64,000 nt of DNA, taken from positions 124,001 through 188,000 of the forward strand of contig NZ_JACHFE010000002.1 of the NCBI RefSeq assembly GCF_014201735.1, given 5' to 3'. This stretch comes from Marinobacter oulmenensis. Lineage in GTDB: Bacteria; Pseudomonadota; Gammaproteobacteria; Pseudomonadales; Oleiphilaceae. The translations under genes were made by a program, and so were the position numbers. Positions 45,777 to 55,175 of this stretch are shown here, piece after piece (the stretch's first letter is position 1; each line of letters begins with the position of its first letter). The notes under the pieces are model-generated. The model saw only the letters and a program-made list of their open reading frames with translations, was not told where the DNA came from and ran no database searches.

Positions 45777-46546
45777 ACCTGCAGGGACTCTGGGTTGCGT
45801 TCACCACTATCATCGTCCGGGAGGTCCGCCGGTTCACTCGGATCTGGCCACAGACGCTGCTGCCGCCAGCTGTGACAATGACCCTGTATTTCATCATTTT
45901 CGGTAACCTGATTGGCTCCCGGATTGGTGAAATGGGCGGGTACGACTACATGCAGTTTATCGTGCCGGGACTGATCATGATGTCGGTGATCACCAACTCC
46001 TATTCCAATGTGGTCTCTTCGTTCTTCTCAATGAAGTTCCAGCGCAGTATTGAGGAGTTGCTGGTGTCGCCGGTGCCCAACTGGATCATTCTGGCCGGGT
46101 ATGTGGCTGGAGGGATGGCCCGTGGCCTGAGCATCGGCTTGATTGTGACCGTTGTGTCGCTGGCGTTCACGCACCTGTCGATCCACAACCTGCCGATGGT
46201 GGTGATCACGGTATTCCTGACCTCGGCGCTGTTCTCCCTGGGTGGCTTTATCAATGCCATGCTGGCCACCAAGTTCGATGACATCTCCATCGTGCCCACA
46301 TTTGTGCTGACACCGCTCACCTACCTGGGCGGCGTGTTTTACAGCATCCAGTTGCTGCCGGATTTCTGGCAGGGTGTCTCTATGGCCAACCCGATTCTGT
46401 ATATGGTGAACGGGTTCCGCTACGGGATCCTGGGAGTCTCTGACGTTAATCCTTTCGTATCTCTTGGTATGATTCTGGTTTTCATTACCATCCTCACGGC
46501 CATCTCCCTTCGGATGCTGGCCCGGGGTAAGGGTATTCGTCACTGA
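45773..46546 (+). CDS. yadH: ABC-2 type exporter permease (YadH-like)
   Basis: 257 residues, six transmembrane segments, ABC-2 membrane domain. R-I-W-P-Q-T-L-L-P-P-A-V-T-M-T-L-Y-F at the N-terminus and F-Y-S-I-Q-L-L-P-x-F-W-Q near residue 190 are conserved in YadH. ATGA overlap with the ATPase gene. It works as a half-transporter dimer in the inner membrane with the ATPase. queF begins 24 bp downstream. Confidence 0.9.
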   Translation: MNLQGLWVAFTTIIVREVRRFTRIWPQTLLPPAVTMTLYFIIFGNLIGSRIGEMGGYDYMQFIVPGLIMMSVITNSYSNVVSSFFSMKFQRSIEELLVSPVPNWIILAGYVAGGMARGLSIGLIVTVVSLAFTHLSIHNLPMVVITVFLTSALFSLGGFINAMLATKFDDISIVPTFVLTPLTYLGGVFYSIQLLPDFWQGVSMANPILYMVNGFRYGILGVSDVNPFVSLGMILVFITILTAISLRMLARGKGIRH

Positions 46547-46569
46547 CTTCGGATTTGCAGGAATCGTTT

Positions 46570-47388
46570 ATGGCTTTGGAAAAAGCACCACTGGGTAAGG
46601 CCAGTGACTACCCGGATGAGTACGATCCGTCACTGCTGTTTCCCGTGCCGCGGGAGGAGAACCGTCGGCGCATCGGGTTGACGGATGGCCGCTGGCCCTG
46701 GTTTGGTGAGGATCTGTGGCAGGCCTGGGAGGTCTCCTGGCTCAGGCATGGCGGCGTTCCGGCTGTGGCCTGGGCGGAAATCCGGTTCCCGGCGGCGTCC
46801 CCGGCGATCATTGAGAGCAAGTCGCTCAAGCTGTACCTGAACTCGCTGAATCAGTCGGTGTTCTCATCGCCGGAACTGCTGCGGGAAACGATCGAGTCGG
46901 ATCTCTCCACCGCCTGTGGCGCTGCTGTCCATGTCACAATGCGAAGCGTGGATGAGCCGTCACCCGCGGTGGGCCGGCCAGAGGGTTATGAGCTGATCGA
47001 TAACGAGACCGTCAGTGATGTGGTCTACGAGTATGCCCCCGAGTCACTGACCACGGGCGATGAAGTGGTGACGGAGCAGTTGTGCTCCCACCTGCTTAAA
47101 AGCAATTGCCCGGTGACTGGCCAGCCTGACTGGGGAACCGTCCTGATCCGGTATTCCGGACCGAAAATCGACCGTGCCGGACTGCTGCGGTACATCGTTG
47201 GCTTTCGTCAGAAGCAGGATTTCCATGAGCACTGCGTGGAAACCCTGTTCACCGACCTGATGAGCCGATGCCAGCCACAGAGTCTGATGGTCTGTGCCCG
47301 TTACACTCGAAGGGGCGGGTTGGACATCAATCCCTGGCGAAGCACCAGTGCCGATGATGGGCCGGGGCCACGTCTTACGCGGCAGTAA
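46570..47388 (+). CDS. queF: NADPH-dependent 7-cyano-7-deazaguanine reductase QueF
   Basis: 272 residues from ATG 46570 (AGGA 8 bp upstream); a TTG at 46555 is unlikely. Long, two-module QueF of the E. coli type. S-N-C-P-V-T-G-Q-P-D-W-G (about 178-189) holds the nucleophilic Cys and catalytic Asp, and F-H-E-H-C-V-E (about 219) the NADPH/substrate-binding His-Glu block. It reduces preQ0 to preQ1 in queuosine synthesis; the later enzymes of the pathway, queA and tgt, are also in this window near 60 kb. Confidence 0.95.
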   Translation: MALEKAPLGKASDYPDEYDPSLLFPVPREENRRRIGLTDGRWPWFGEDLWQAWEVSWLRHGGVPAVAWAEIRFPAASPAIIESKSLKLYLNSLNQSVFSSPELLRETIESDLSTACGAAVHVTMRSVDEPSPAVGRPEGYELIDNETVSDVVYEYAPESLTTGDEVVTEQLCSHLLKSNCPVTGQPDWGTVLIRYSGPKIDRAGLLRYIVGFRQKQDFHEHCVETLFTDLMSRCQPQSLMVCARYTRRGGLDINPWRSTSADDGPGPRLTRQ

Positions 47389-47423
47389 CTGCCGCGCGGT
47401 TTATCGTGCAAAGGGGAGAGCCT

Positions 47424-47984
47424 ATGAGTTCCATTACCCGTTTTCTGCTGGACCGGTCATCCGAGACCCGGCTGGAAGGCCCGGCTCCCGGCTGGAATGA
47501 GCTTGAGCAGGCGTTCCGCTGTGCCGCCAGGGCGCCGGACCACGCCTTACTGCGGCCCTGGCGATACCTCGTGGTGGAAGGTGAAAAACGGGCGGCTCTG
47601 GGCGAGTTGTTCGCCCAGGCCTGCGGCCCCGACGCCTCGGATAAGGAAAGGGAAAAAGCCCGCAACGCGCCCTTCAGGGCGCCGATGGTCATTGTCGGCA
47701 TCGCCAGCCCCTCGGTACACCCGAAAGTACCGGAGGTGGAGCAGGTTCTGTCAGCAGGCAGTGGCCTGATGCTGCTTTCGCTGGCGCTGAATGACGCGGG
47801 TTATGGAACTATGTGGCGCACGGGCGCAGTAGCCTACTCTGAAGCTGTCAAAACCGGTCTAGGACTGGCTGAAACAGAAAGCATTGTCGGTTTTCTCTAC
47901 ACGGGGTCGGTCGCCATGGAAAAGCCGGCCGTACCACGGCCTGAGCCAGGCGAATTCGTAGCCTGGTGGCCGGGGGACGAATAG
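47424..47984 (+). CDS. Nitroreductase family protein (YdjA-like)
   Basis: 186 residues from ATG 47424, preceded by AGGGGAG. Small FMN-dependent nitroreductase: R-A-P-D-H-A-L-L-R-P-W-R-Y (about 32-44) is the typical FMN-binding start of the YdjA group, and G-S-G-L-M-L-L-S-L-A-L-N-D-A-G-Y-G-T-M-W-R-T-G (about 112-134) the conserved helix and turn. Natural substrate unknown. It lies between queF and the flagellar cluster; an intrinsic terminator follows. Confidence 0.9.
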   Translation: MSSITRFLLDRSSETRLEGPAPGWNELEQAFRCAARAPDHALLRPWRYLVVEGEKRAALGELFAQACGPDASDKEREKARNAPFRAPMVIVGIASPSVHPKVPEVEQVLSAGSGLMLLSLALNDAGYGTMWRTGAVAYSEAVKTGLGLAETESIVGFLYTGSVAMEKPAVPRPEPGEFVAWWPGDE

Positions 47985-48057
47985 GCGGGGAAAGCTCTTG
48001 CCGCTCCCGCGCGGCCCCGTCATTTCTGTGCCGCCTGTTTATTGAACAAACCCTCCC

Positions 48058-48085
48058 TGAGCCCGCATCACTGCGGGCTTTTTCT
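48058..48085 (+). terminator. Intrinsic terminator before the flagellar cluster
   Basis: AGCCCGCATCACTGCGGGCT followed by TTTTCT: a 7-bp GC stem and U-run, 75 bp after the nitroreductase stop. It isolates the flg operon from upstream transcription. Confidence 0.85.
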
Positions 48086-48089
48086 ATTC

Positions 48090-48105
48090 TGGCACTGTCC
48101 TTGCA
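48090..48105 (+). promoter_or_regulatory. Sigma54 promoter of flgB
   Basis: TGGCAC-TGTCC-TTGCA, an exact -24/-12 sigma54 element (GG and GC 10 bp apart), 75 bp before flgB. Fits the RpoN/FleQ-controlled flagellar hierarchy of pseudomonad-like bacteria. Confidence 0.8.
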
Positions 48106-48179
48106 TTTTCTCTGGCAGAACGCAAAAGCGGCAAAACCGGGCCAACCCCCGGTGCCCTTGCAGATTTCCGGAGGCAGTG

Positions 48180-48578
48180 ATGGCAATTTCATTCGACAAC
48201 GCACTGGGCGTACATGAGCAGGCGCTGCAGGCCCGTGTTAAACGCGCCGAAGTGCTGGCCAACAACCTGGCCAACGCAGATACCCCGGGCTTCAAGGCCC
48301 GTGATATCGATTTCCAGGCAATGATGCAGAAGGCCCAGCAGGAGCAGTCCGGTTTCGAGATGAGCCGGACCAACAGTGGTCATATGGATGCATCAAGCCC
48401 GGGTGCTGATGGCGAGTTGCTGTATCGCACTCCGAACCAGCCCTCTATTGATGGCAACACCGTGGAGACCCAGGCTGAACAGAGCCGGTTCATGCGCAAC
48501 GCGATGGATTATCAGGCCAGTTTCCAGTTTCTGAGCAGCAAGTTTTCCGGGCTGACCAAGGCGCTGAAAGGCGAGTAA
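48180..48578 (+). CDS. flgB: Flagellar basal-body rod protein FlgB
   Basis: 132 residues from ATG 48180, with GGAGG just upstream. N-L-A-N-A-D-T-P-G-F-K-A-R-D-I-D-F (about 37-53) is the rod-protein signature. It is a proximal rod component, exported through the flagellar type III apparatus without a cleaved signal. First gene of the flgBCDE group behind a sigma54 promoter; 33 bp to flgC. Confidence 0.96.
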   Translation: MAISFDNALGVHEQALQARVKRAEVLANNLANADTPGFKARDIDFQAMMQKAQQEQSGFEMSRTNSGHMDASSPGADGELLYRTPNQPSIDGNTVETQAEQSRFMRNAMDYQASFQFLSSKFSGLTKALKGE

Positions 48579-48611
48579 GTCACGGACCACTGATTTCCAG
48601 AGGAGAGTGTC

Positions 48612-49061
48612 ATGTCACTGGGTAATATTTTCGACATCGCGGGTTCCGGCATGACTGCGCAGTCTCTGCGCCTGAATACCACCGCCTCAAACATTGCCAA
48701 CGCGGAAACCGCCAGTTCCAGCGTTGAAGGTACTTACCGGGCGCGCAAGCCGGTGTTTGCCGCCATTCAGCAGTCGATGCTGAATCCGGGTCAGCAGGGC
48801 TTCCCGACCACCGGAAGCCAGGAGCAGGGTACCGGCGTGCGTGTTGAAGGCATCGTGGAGAGCGACGCCGAGCTTCAGATGCGTTACCAGCCGGAGCATC
48901 CGGCTGCCAATGAAGATGGCTACGTGTATTACCCGAATGTGAACGTGGTGGAAGAGATGGCCGACATGATGTCGTCATCCAGAAGCTTCCAGATGAATGT
49001 GGACGTGATGAACACCACCAAGTCCATGATGCAGCGAATTCTGACACTGGGTCAGCAGTAA
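48612..49061 (+). CDS. flgC: Flagellar basal-body rod protein FlgC
   Basis: 149 residues. The N-terminal rod domain includes M-T-A-Q-S-L-R-L-N-T-T-A-S-N-I-A-N-A-E-T, and the C-terminal flg_bbr_C block is N-V-N-V-V-E-E-M-A-D-M-M-S-S-S-R-S-F-Q. Proximal rod subunit, assembled after FlgB. Normal length. Confidence 0.96.
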   Translation: MSLGNIFDIAGSGMTAQSLRLNTTASNIANAETASSSVEGTYRARKPVFAAIQQSMLNPGQQGFPTTGSQEQGTGVRVEGIVESDAELQMRYQPEHPAANEDGYVYYPNVNVVEEMADMMSSSRSFQMNVDVMNTTKSMMQRILTLGQQ

Positions 49062-49078
49062 CAGGTTAGGAGACAGAC

Positions 49079-49756
49079 ATGAGCGCAGTGAATTCCTCAG
49101 CAGCCTCGGACGTACTGAGCCAGTATCAGATCCAGCAGGAAAAACAGTCTGGCGGCAGTAATGAGCTGGGCAGAGATGCCTTCATGGAGTTGATGCTGGC
49201 CCAGATGAAAAACCAGGACCCGCTCAAGCCCCAGGAGAACGGGGACTTTGTGGCCCAGCTGGCGCAGTTCAGCTCGCTTGAACAAATGGAGAACCTGTCC
49301 GGCACGGTCGACGATGTTGCCAGTCAGTTCCGGTCCAGCCAGGCGCTGCAGGCCTCTGCCATGGTTGGCAAGAGTGTGCTGGCCCCCTCCAACGTCGGCA
49401 TCCTTGGCAGTGACGGCCAACTGTCCGGCACGGTCGAAGTGCCGGCCTCCACCGGTGGCCTCCGGGTATCGGTAATGAATCAGTCCGGGGAACTGGTGCG
49501 CCAGATCGATATGGGCAGCAGTGAAGCCGGCATTGCTTCATTCGAATGGGATGGCAAGGACGGCAACGGCAATTCCTTGCCGCCGGGGGCGTATGTGATC
49601 AAAGCGGAGGGCTCCTATCCCTCCGGCACGGAGCAGCTTTCAACCATGGTCAGTGCGAACGTGGACAGTGTGTCGCTGGGGCAGGGTGGATCCATCACCC
49701 TGAACCTGGCTGGCCTGGGGTCCCTGCCGCTTTCCGAAGTTAAACAGATTAATTGA
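49079..49756 (+). CDS. flgD: Flagellar hook capping protein FlgD
   Basis: 225 residues. L-G-R-D-A-F-M-E-L-M-L-A-Q-M-K-N-Q-D-P-L-K-P (about 27-48) is the hook-cap N-terminal signature, F-V-A-Q-L-A-Q-F-S-S-L-E-Q-M follows, and the C-terminal FlgD Ig-like and Tudor-like fold shows F-E-W-D-G-K-D-G-N-G. It sits at the tip of the growing hook as a scaffold for FlgE and is released later. Confidence 0.95.
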   Translation: MSAVNSSAASDVLSQYQIQQEKQSGGSNELGRDAFMELMLAQMKNQDPLKPQENGDFVAQLAQFSSLEQMENLSGTVDDVASQFRSSQALQASAMVGKSVLAPSNVGILGSDGQLSGTVEVPASTGGLRVSVMNQSGELVRQIDMGSSEAGIASFEWDGKDGNGNSLPPGAYVIKAEGSYPSGTEQLSTMVSANVDSVSLGQGGSITLNLAGLGSLPLSEVKQIN

Positions 49757-49785
49757 ACCGGTGTCAGACCAGGAGGTAACACGTC

Positions 49786-51672
49786 ATGGCATTTAATACA
49801 GGGTTAAGTGGTCTTCGGGCCGCCCAGGTGGATCTGGACGTCACCGGTAACAACATCGCCAACGCCAGTACCGTGGGCTTCAAAAGCAGCCGCGCCCAGT
49901 TTGGTGATCTCTACGCCAACGGTTTCCTGAGCTCCGGTAGCAACCCGGTTGGTGACGGCGTCACCGTTCAGGATATCCAGCAGCAGTTCGGCCAGGGCAA
50001 CATCAGTTTCACCGACAACGGCCTGGATATGGCCATTGATGGTGACGGGTTCTTTGTATTGAGTGATGGTGGTGAGACCCGTTATTCAAGGGCCGGTGAG
50101 TTCGGTATCGATAAAGACGGTTTCGTGGTGAACAACCAGAACATGAAGGTTCAGGGGTACCAGGCCGATGCCGACGGCAATATCTCCGGCGTGCGTGGGG
50201 ACATGCAGATCCAGACCGATAATCTGGCGCCCCGTCGGACTACCAATTTGCTTACGGATGTGAATCTGGATTCTAGAGAGTCGGTCCTCGAACAAAGGAT
50301 CCGTAGTTGGGATGACTTGACAGTCGACCAGTTTGCTGATGGGGAAAGCATTACCTTTGATGTTAACGGCCAGCTTAATGAAGTGACCTTTGATTCGACG
50401 GATTCGGTCGATGACATTGTCAATAAGCTCCAATCGGTTTCTGGTGTGAACGCGTCTGCATCCACCTCCTTTGCTGTTGGAGATATGGCAGGCGCCGATT
50501 TTGGGTCTTTCGAGCTCTACGTTGGTGATGAGACCAGCCCGAGAGCTATTGATCTGGACGGTGTTAGTGACGTTGACGAGTTGGCGGCTAAAATCCGCCA
50601 ACAAAGCGATAACTCCATCTCCGCAGATGTTACCGACGGTGGTGAACTGGTTATTACTCACAATTCTGGTGAGAGCCTGAACGTACAGTATGACGATACA
50701 GGGGGCACTCCGGTTTTTGATGAAACTGAACAGGGTGTGGTGTCAATAACTACGGACCGGAGCGTTACCGACATGGAGTCTTCGGTAACGGCCATTGAAG
50801 ATGCCTATGTTGGTGGTGATGTTGAACCGGTCAACGCGTTCAACCCTGAGGATCAGCGCACCTATAACCATGCCACCTCCACAACCATTTACGACAGCCT
50901 GGGTAATTCCCACGAACTGACGCAGTTTTTCGTGAAAGAGCCTTCCCCTGGTAACGGTGTAGGTGAAAGTCAGTGGTCAGTGTATATGGAAATTGATGGT
51001 GAGTTGGTGGGTGGGACCGATGAGGATCCGTACACCGCAACCTTCAGTGAGAGTGGTGAGCTTAAATCAATCCGGGATCAGAACGGAGATGTTTCCTCGT
51101 TGGGCGAAATTGTCATTGATGACTGGGTGCCCAAAGACCCTAATGGCGACCCCAATGGTGCAGAAGGTCCTCCTGCTCTGGGTCCGGGTGAAGAAGTGCC
51201 TTCACCTATTCCGGAGGATGGAGAATATGGCTCCGCTTTCGTTGTTGATCTAAGTGATTCGACCCAATATGGCGCCGCCTTTGGTGTGAACGATCAGCAA
51301 CAAAACGGCTACACGACCGGCCGATTGTCTGGTCTGGATGTGTCCGATGAGGGCGTCATCTTTGCCCGCTACACCAATGGTCAGTCCAACGAGCTGGGCC
51401 AGGTGGCCCTGGCGACTTTCCAGAACACCGACGGTCTGTCGCCGGTAGGCGATACCGCCTGGGTGGAAACCTTTGAGTCTGGCCAGCCGGTTATCGGCAA
51501 GCCAGGCACCGGAACCCTGGGCTCTATTGCGGCCAGTTCCGTGGAAGAGTCGAATGTGGACCTCTCCGAAGAGCTGGTCAACCTGATCATTGCCCAGCGC
51601 AACTACCAGGCCAATGCCAAGACCATTGAAACCTCCGATGCAGTCACCCAGACCATCATCAACCTCCGCTAA
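49786..51672 (+). CDS. flgE: Flagellar hook protein FlgE, long form
   Basis: 628 residues, against about 400 in Salmonella. The terminal domains are standard: A-F-N-T-G-L-S-G-L-R-A-A-Q at the N-terminus and V-N-L-I-I-A-Q-R-N-Y-Q-A-N-A-K-T-I-E at the C-terminus. The extra length lies in the surface-exposed D2/D3-like middle (about residues 155-500, nt 50250-51290), which is Asp/Gly/Ser-rich and visibly more AT-rich than the ends, suggesting past exchange of the exposed region. Forms the flexible hook. Confidence 0.94.
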   Translation: MAFNTGLSGLRAAQVDLDVTGNNIANASTVGFKSSRAQFGDLYANGFLSSGSNPVGDGVTVQDIQQQFGQGNISFTDNGLDMAIDGDGFFVLSDGGETRYSRAGEFGIDKDGFVVNNQNMKVQGYQADADGNISGVRGDMQIQTDNLAPRRTTNLLTDVNLDSRESVLEQRIRSWDDLTVDQFADGESITFDVNGQLNEVTFDSTDSVDDIVNKLQSVSGVNASASTSFAVGDMAGADFGSFELYVGDETSPRAIDLDGVSDVDELAAKIRQQSDNSISADVTDGGELVITHNSGESLNVQYDDTGGTPVFDETEQGVVSITTDRSVTDMESSVTAIEDAYVGGDVEPVNAFNPEDQRTYNHATSTTIYDSLGNSHELTQFFVKEPSPGNGVGESQWSVYMEIDGELVGGTDEDPYTATFSESGELKSIRDQNGDVSSLGEIVIDDWVPKDPNGDPNGAEGPPALGPGEEVPSPIPEDGEYGSAFVVDLSDSTQYGAAFGVNDQQQNGYTTGRLSGLDVSDEGVIFARYTNGQSNELGQVALATFQNTDGLSPVGDTAWVETFESGQPVIGKPGTGTLGSIAASSVEESNVDLSEELVNLIIAQRNYQANAKTIETSDAVTQTIINLR

Positions 51673-51691
51673 TAACCCCTCCATGTGAACA

Positions 51692-51707
51692 TGGCACGAC
51701 TCCTGCA
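51692..51707 (+). promoter_or_regulatory. Sigma54 promoter of flgF
   Basis: TGGCACG-ACTC-CTGCA: GG and GC dinucleotides at -24/-12 spacing, 42 bp before the flgF ATG. It suggests that flgFGHIJKL form a second transcription unit, as in Pseudomonas. Confidence 0.7.
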
Positions 51708-51748
51708 AGAAGACTGGAAACAGTCAAAATTCCGGCAGGAGTTTGCCC

Positions 51749-52501
51749 ATGGACAAAGCTCTCTACATTGGGATGTCTGGCGCCAAGCAGAACATGATGG
51801 CCCAGCGTGCCCATGCCAATAACCTGGCGAACGTCAGCACCACCGGCTTCAAGAAGGATTTTGCCCAGGCCCGCAGTATGCCGGTGTTCGGCGAGCACCA
51901 TCCCACACGCGCCTACGCCATGACCGAGCGCCCCGGCACCGATCTGTCCGCCGGTGCGCTTATGGAAACCGGCCGCAAGCTGGATGTAGCGATGGAAGGT
52001 GATGGCTGGCTGGCCGTACAGAACAACCAGGGCGAGGAAGTCTTTACCCGCAGCGGCAGCCTGCAGATGGATGTCAACGGCATGCTTCGCCTCGCCAGTG
52101 GCGAGATGGTGATGGGTAACGGTGGCCCGGTGGCGCTGCCGCCCTATGACAACGTCCAGATCGGCGCCGACGGCACCATCTCCATCGTGCCGGTGGGTGG
52201 CCCTCCGGATCAGTTGGTGGAAGTGGATCGCCTGAAACTGGTGAACCCGCCGGCGGATGCGCTGGAGAAAGGGCTGGACGGCTTTATGCGCCGCAAACCC
52301 GATCAGGCGATTGATGGCGGTGAGCCGCCGGATGCCAACATGCGTGTGGCGACCGGGTTTCTGGAAAGCTCCAACGTCAATGCGGTGGAAGAAATGATTT
52401 CAAACCTTCAACTGTCCCGTCAGTACGAGATGCAGGTGAAGGTGATGTCCACCGCGAATCAGAATTCCGAGGCGGCGGCACGACTGTTGCAGAACCTCTG
52501 A
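51749..52501 (+). CDS. flgF: Flagellar basal-body rod protein FlgF
   Basis: 250 residues from ATG 51749 (GCAGGAG upstream; a TTG two codons earlier is less likely). N-terminal M-D-K-A-L-Y-I-G-M-S-G-A-K-Q-N-M-M-A-Q and N-N-L-A-N-V-S-T-T-G-F-K are FlgF-specific, with G-F-L-E-S-S-N-V-N-A-V-E-E-M at the C-terminal domain. Proximal/distal rod junction subunit. Starts the second flg transcription unit. Confidence 0.95.
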   Translation: MDKALYIGMSGAKQNMMAQRAHANNLANVSTTGFKKDFAQARSMPVFGEHHPTRAYAMTERPGTDLSAGALMETGRKLDVAMEGDGWLAVQNNQGEEVFTRSGSLQMDVNGMLRLASGEMVMGNGGPVALPPYDNVQIGADGTISIVPVGGPPDQLVEVDRLKLVNPPADALEKGLDGFMRRKPDQAIDGGEPPDANMRVATGFLESSNVNAVEEMISNLQLSRQYEMQVKVMSTANQNSEAAARLLQNL

Positions 52502-52582
52502 TAACACAGGTCCAGACAGGCCGGCTGCCTGACAAGCGGCAAAGATTCGCCGCAGCAGGGGCAGAAGGCAAGGAGTAAGACA

Positions 52583-53371
52583 ATGCATCCAGCACTTTGG
52601 GTCAGTAAAACCGGGTTGAGTGCCCAGGACACCAAGATGTCCACCATCTCAAACAACCTGGCAAACGTGAACACCACCGGCTTCAAGCGGGATCGGGCGG
52701 TGTTCCAGGATCTGCTGTATCAGATCAACCGTCAGCCTGGCGGCATGAGTACCGAGAACACTGAAGTGCCTTCGGGGCTTCAGCTGGGTACCGGTGTCCG
52801 TGTCGTCGGAACCGCCAAGCAGTTCACCCAGGGCAATCTGCAGATCACCGAACAGCCCCTGGATATGGCCGTGGATGGTCGGGGGTTCTTCCAGATCGAA
52901 ATGCCGGATGGCCAGATTGCCTACACCCGCGATGGTCAGTTCCAGCTAAATGCGGATGGCGATGTGGTGACCCCGGATGGATATCCGCTCGAGCCCAACA
53001 TCAACGTGCCGGAGAACGCCACCAATATCACCATCGGCGGTGATGGCACCGTGACCGCGGTCGTGGATGATCAGTCGGCACCGGTCAACCTTGGGCAGGT
53101 GACCCTGGTGGATTTCATCAATCCACAGGGGCTGCAGGCCATTGGCAACAACCTGTTCAAGGCCACCAACTCCAGCGGTGATCCGGCCGAAGGGGAACCG
53201 GGACTGGCCGGCCTGGGCAGCATTGAACAGGGCACCATTGAATCATCCAACGTGGAAGTGGTGGAAGAGCTGGTGAATATGATCACCACCCAGCGGGCCT
53301 ATGAAATGAACTCAAAGGTCGTGTCCACGACCGACCAGATGCTGCAGTTCATTACCAACAACATCGGATAA
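52583..53371 (+). CDS. flgG: Flagellar distal rod protein FlgG
   Basis: 262 residues, the exact usual size. M-H-P-A-L-W-V-S-K-T-G-L-S-A-Q-D at the N-terminus, N-N-L-A-N-V-N-T-T-G-F-K-R-D-R-A-V-F-Q-D-L-L-Y-Q (about 30-53), and the C-terminal L-N-V-like block S-S-N-V-E-V-V-E-E-L-V-N-M-I-T-T-Q-R-A-Y-E-M-N. It builds the rod through the P and L rings. flgH begins 3 bp after the stop. Confidence 0.97.
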   Translation: MHPALWVSKTGLSAQDTKMSTISNNLANVNTTGFKRDRAVFQDLLYQINRQPGGMSTENTEVPSGLQLGTGVRVVGTAKQFTQGNLQITEQPLDMAVDGRGFFQIEMPDGQIAYTRDGQFQLNADGDVVTPDGYPLEPNINVPENATNITIGGDGTVTAVVDDQSAPVNLGQVTLVDFINPQGLQAIGNNLFKATNSSGDPAEGEPGLAGLGSIEQGTIESSNVEVVEELVNMITTQRAYEMNSKVVSTTDQMLQFITNNIG

Positions 53372-53374
53372 GCC

Positions 53375-54076
53375 ATGAAACGCCTTCTTCAAACCATCAT
53401 CGCTGAACGACGCGCCACCCTGGCACTGGTTGGGGTGATGGCCCTGTTGCAGGGCTGCACGGCGCTGAACCGGGAGCGTCCGGAGCCGGGCGATCCGGCC
53501 TATGCGCCGGTGCGGGCACAGTCCATGATGCAGCGTGACCCGGATTCCGGCGCTATCTTCCAGGTGTCCCGGAACTACAACCTCTACGGTGACACCAAGG
53601 CGCTGAACGTCGGTGACATCCTGACCATCGAGCTGCAGGAATCCACCAGCGCCAGCAAAAACGCCGAGACCAGCATCACCAAAGACAATGAAATCGGGAT
53701 TCCCGAGCCGAGTATCTTTGGCAAGGCCAACATCGGCCTGAATGCCTCCGCCAACTTCGAGCGGGATTTCGAAGGCACGGCGGAAGCGGACCAGAGTAAT
53801 AGTCTGGCCGGCAGCATCACCGTGACCGTGGTAGAAGTGCTGCCCAACGGCGTACTACGCGTACGCGGCGAGAAATGGCTGTCGCTGACGAACGGCGACG
53901 AGTATATCCGCATGACCGGACTGGTCCGGCCCCAGGATATCCAGCCCAACAACGTGGTGGCTTCCAACCGGATCGCCGATGCACGCTTTGCCTATGGCGG
54001 CACCGGTGACTTTGACCAGGCCAACCAGATGGGTTGGCTGGGGCGCTTCTTCAACAGTGAGTGGTGGCCGCTATGA
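53375..54076 (+). CDS. flgH: Flagellar L-ring protein FlgH
   Basis: 233 residues. The lipobox L-L-Q-G-C (Cys about residue 27) marks a lipoprotein, as expected for the outer-membrane ring. [18 protein letters not shown] (about 80-97) and [14 protein letters not shown] are conserved. It ends N-S-E-W-W-P-L with the stop overlapping the flgI start (ATGA). Confidence 0.96.
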   Translation: MKRLLQTIIAERRATLALVGVMALLQGCTALNRERPEPGDPAYAPVRAQSMMQRDPDSGAIFQVSRNYNLYGDTKALNVGDILTIELQESTSASKNAETSITKDNEIGIPEPSIFGKANIGLNASANFERDFEGTAEADQSNSLAGSITVTVVEVLPNGVLRVRGEKWLSLTNGDEYIRMTGLVRPQDIQPNNVVASNRIADARFAYGGTGDFDQANQMGWLGRFFNSEWWPL

Positions 54077-55167
54077 TCCGCAGATTCCTTGCCCTTTGCG
54101 TAATGCTGGCGGTGTGCGCCGCACCGGTTATGGCTGATCGTCTGAAAGACATGGCCAAGGTCAAGGGTGTGCGTAACAACCAACTGGTCGGGTACGGCCT
54201 GGTGGTGGGCCTGGATGGCACCGGCGACAGCGCGCCTTTTACCAACCAGACCTTCCGCAACATGATGAACCAGTTCGGCATTACCCTGCCGGAGGGCGTA
54301 AACCCGAACCTGGCCAATGTTGCCGCCGTGACCGTCAGTGCGACCCTGCCGGCATTTGCCAAGTCCGGACAGGAAATCGACATTACGGTCTCTTCCATGG
54401 GCAACGCCGACAGCCTGCGCGGCGGCACCCTGCTGATGACACCACTGAAAGGCGCGGATGGCCAGATATACGCCATGGCCCAGGGCAGCCTGGTGGTTGG
54501 CGGGTTTGGTGCCGGCGGACAGGATGGCTCCCGGATCACGGTCAACGTGCCCAGTGTCGGCCGTATTCCCAATGGCGCGACCATTGAGCGCGAGGTGGAA
54601 TCCCCGTTCACTCGTGGCGATACCATCACGTTTAACCTGATGAGCCCGGATTTCACCACTGCCCGTCGCGTGGTTGAGGCCATCAATGAGCGCCTGGGTC
54701 CGGATATGGCCTATGCCCACGATGCCACCTCGGTTTCCGTGCGCGCCCCAAGGGATCCTTCCCAGCGGGTGAGCTTCCTGTCGATTCTTGAAAACATCGA
54801 GGTGAATCCGGCGGAATCTTCCGCGCGGGTGGTGATCAACAGCCGTACCGGCACCATTGTGGTCGGCCAGAATGTGAAGGTCAGCCCGGCCGCTATTACC
54901 CATGGCAACCTGACCGTGACCATTCAGGAAAACCCGGAGGTTGAGCAGCCGAACCCGTTCACTGACGGTGAAACCGCCGTCGAGCCGAATACCCAGATTG
55001 CCGTCACCGAAGACCCGGCGCGCATGTTCCAGTTTGGCCCCGCCACCACCCTGAACGAGATCGTTCAGGCGGTGAATCAGGTGGGCGCGGCACCAGGGGA
55101 TGTGATGGCGGTTCTGGAAGCCCTGAAACAGGCTGGCGCCCTTCGCGCCGAACTGATTGTGATCTAG
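54073..55167 (+). CDS. flgI: Flagellar P-ring protein FlgI
   Basis: 364 residues from ATG 54073, coupled to the flgH stop by ATGA; a GTG 12 bp earlier is less likely. Signal peptide ends near [30 protein letters not shown] is the P-ring signature, and [17 protein letters not shown] is conserved near the C-terminus. Periplasmic bushing around the rod. Confidence 0.97.
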   Translation: MIRRFLALCVMLAVCAAPVMADRLKDMAKVKGVRNNQLVGYGLVVGLDGTGDSAPFTNQTFRNMMNQFGITLPEGVNPNLANVAAVTVSATLPAFAKSGQEIDITVSSMGNADSLRGGTLLMTPLKGADGQIYAMAQGSLVVGGFGAGGQDGSRITVNVPSVGRIPNGATIEREVESPFTRGDTITFNLMSPDFTTARRVVEAINERLGPDMAYAHDATSVSVRAPRDPSQRVSFLSILENIEVNPAESSARVVINSRTGTIVVGQNVKVSPAAITHGNLTVTIQENPEVEQPNPFTDGETAVEPNTQIAVTEDPARMFQFGPATTLNEIVQAVNQVGAAPGDVMAVLEALKQAGALRAELIVI

Positions 55168-55175
55168 GTGTGACC

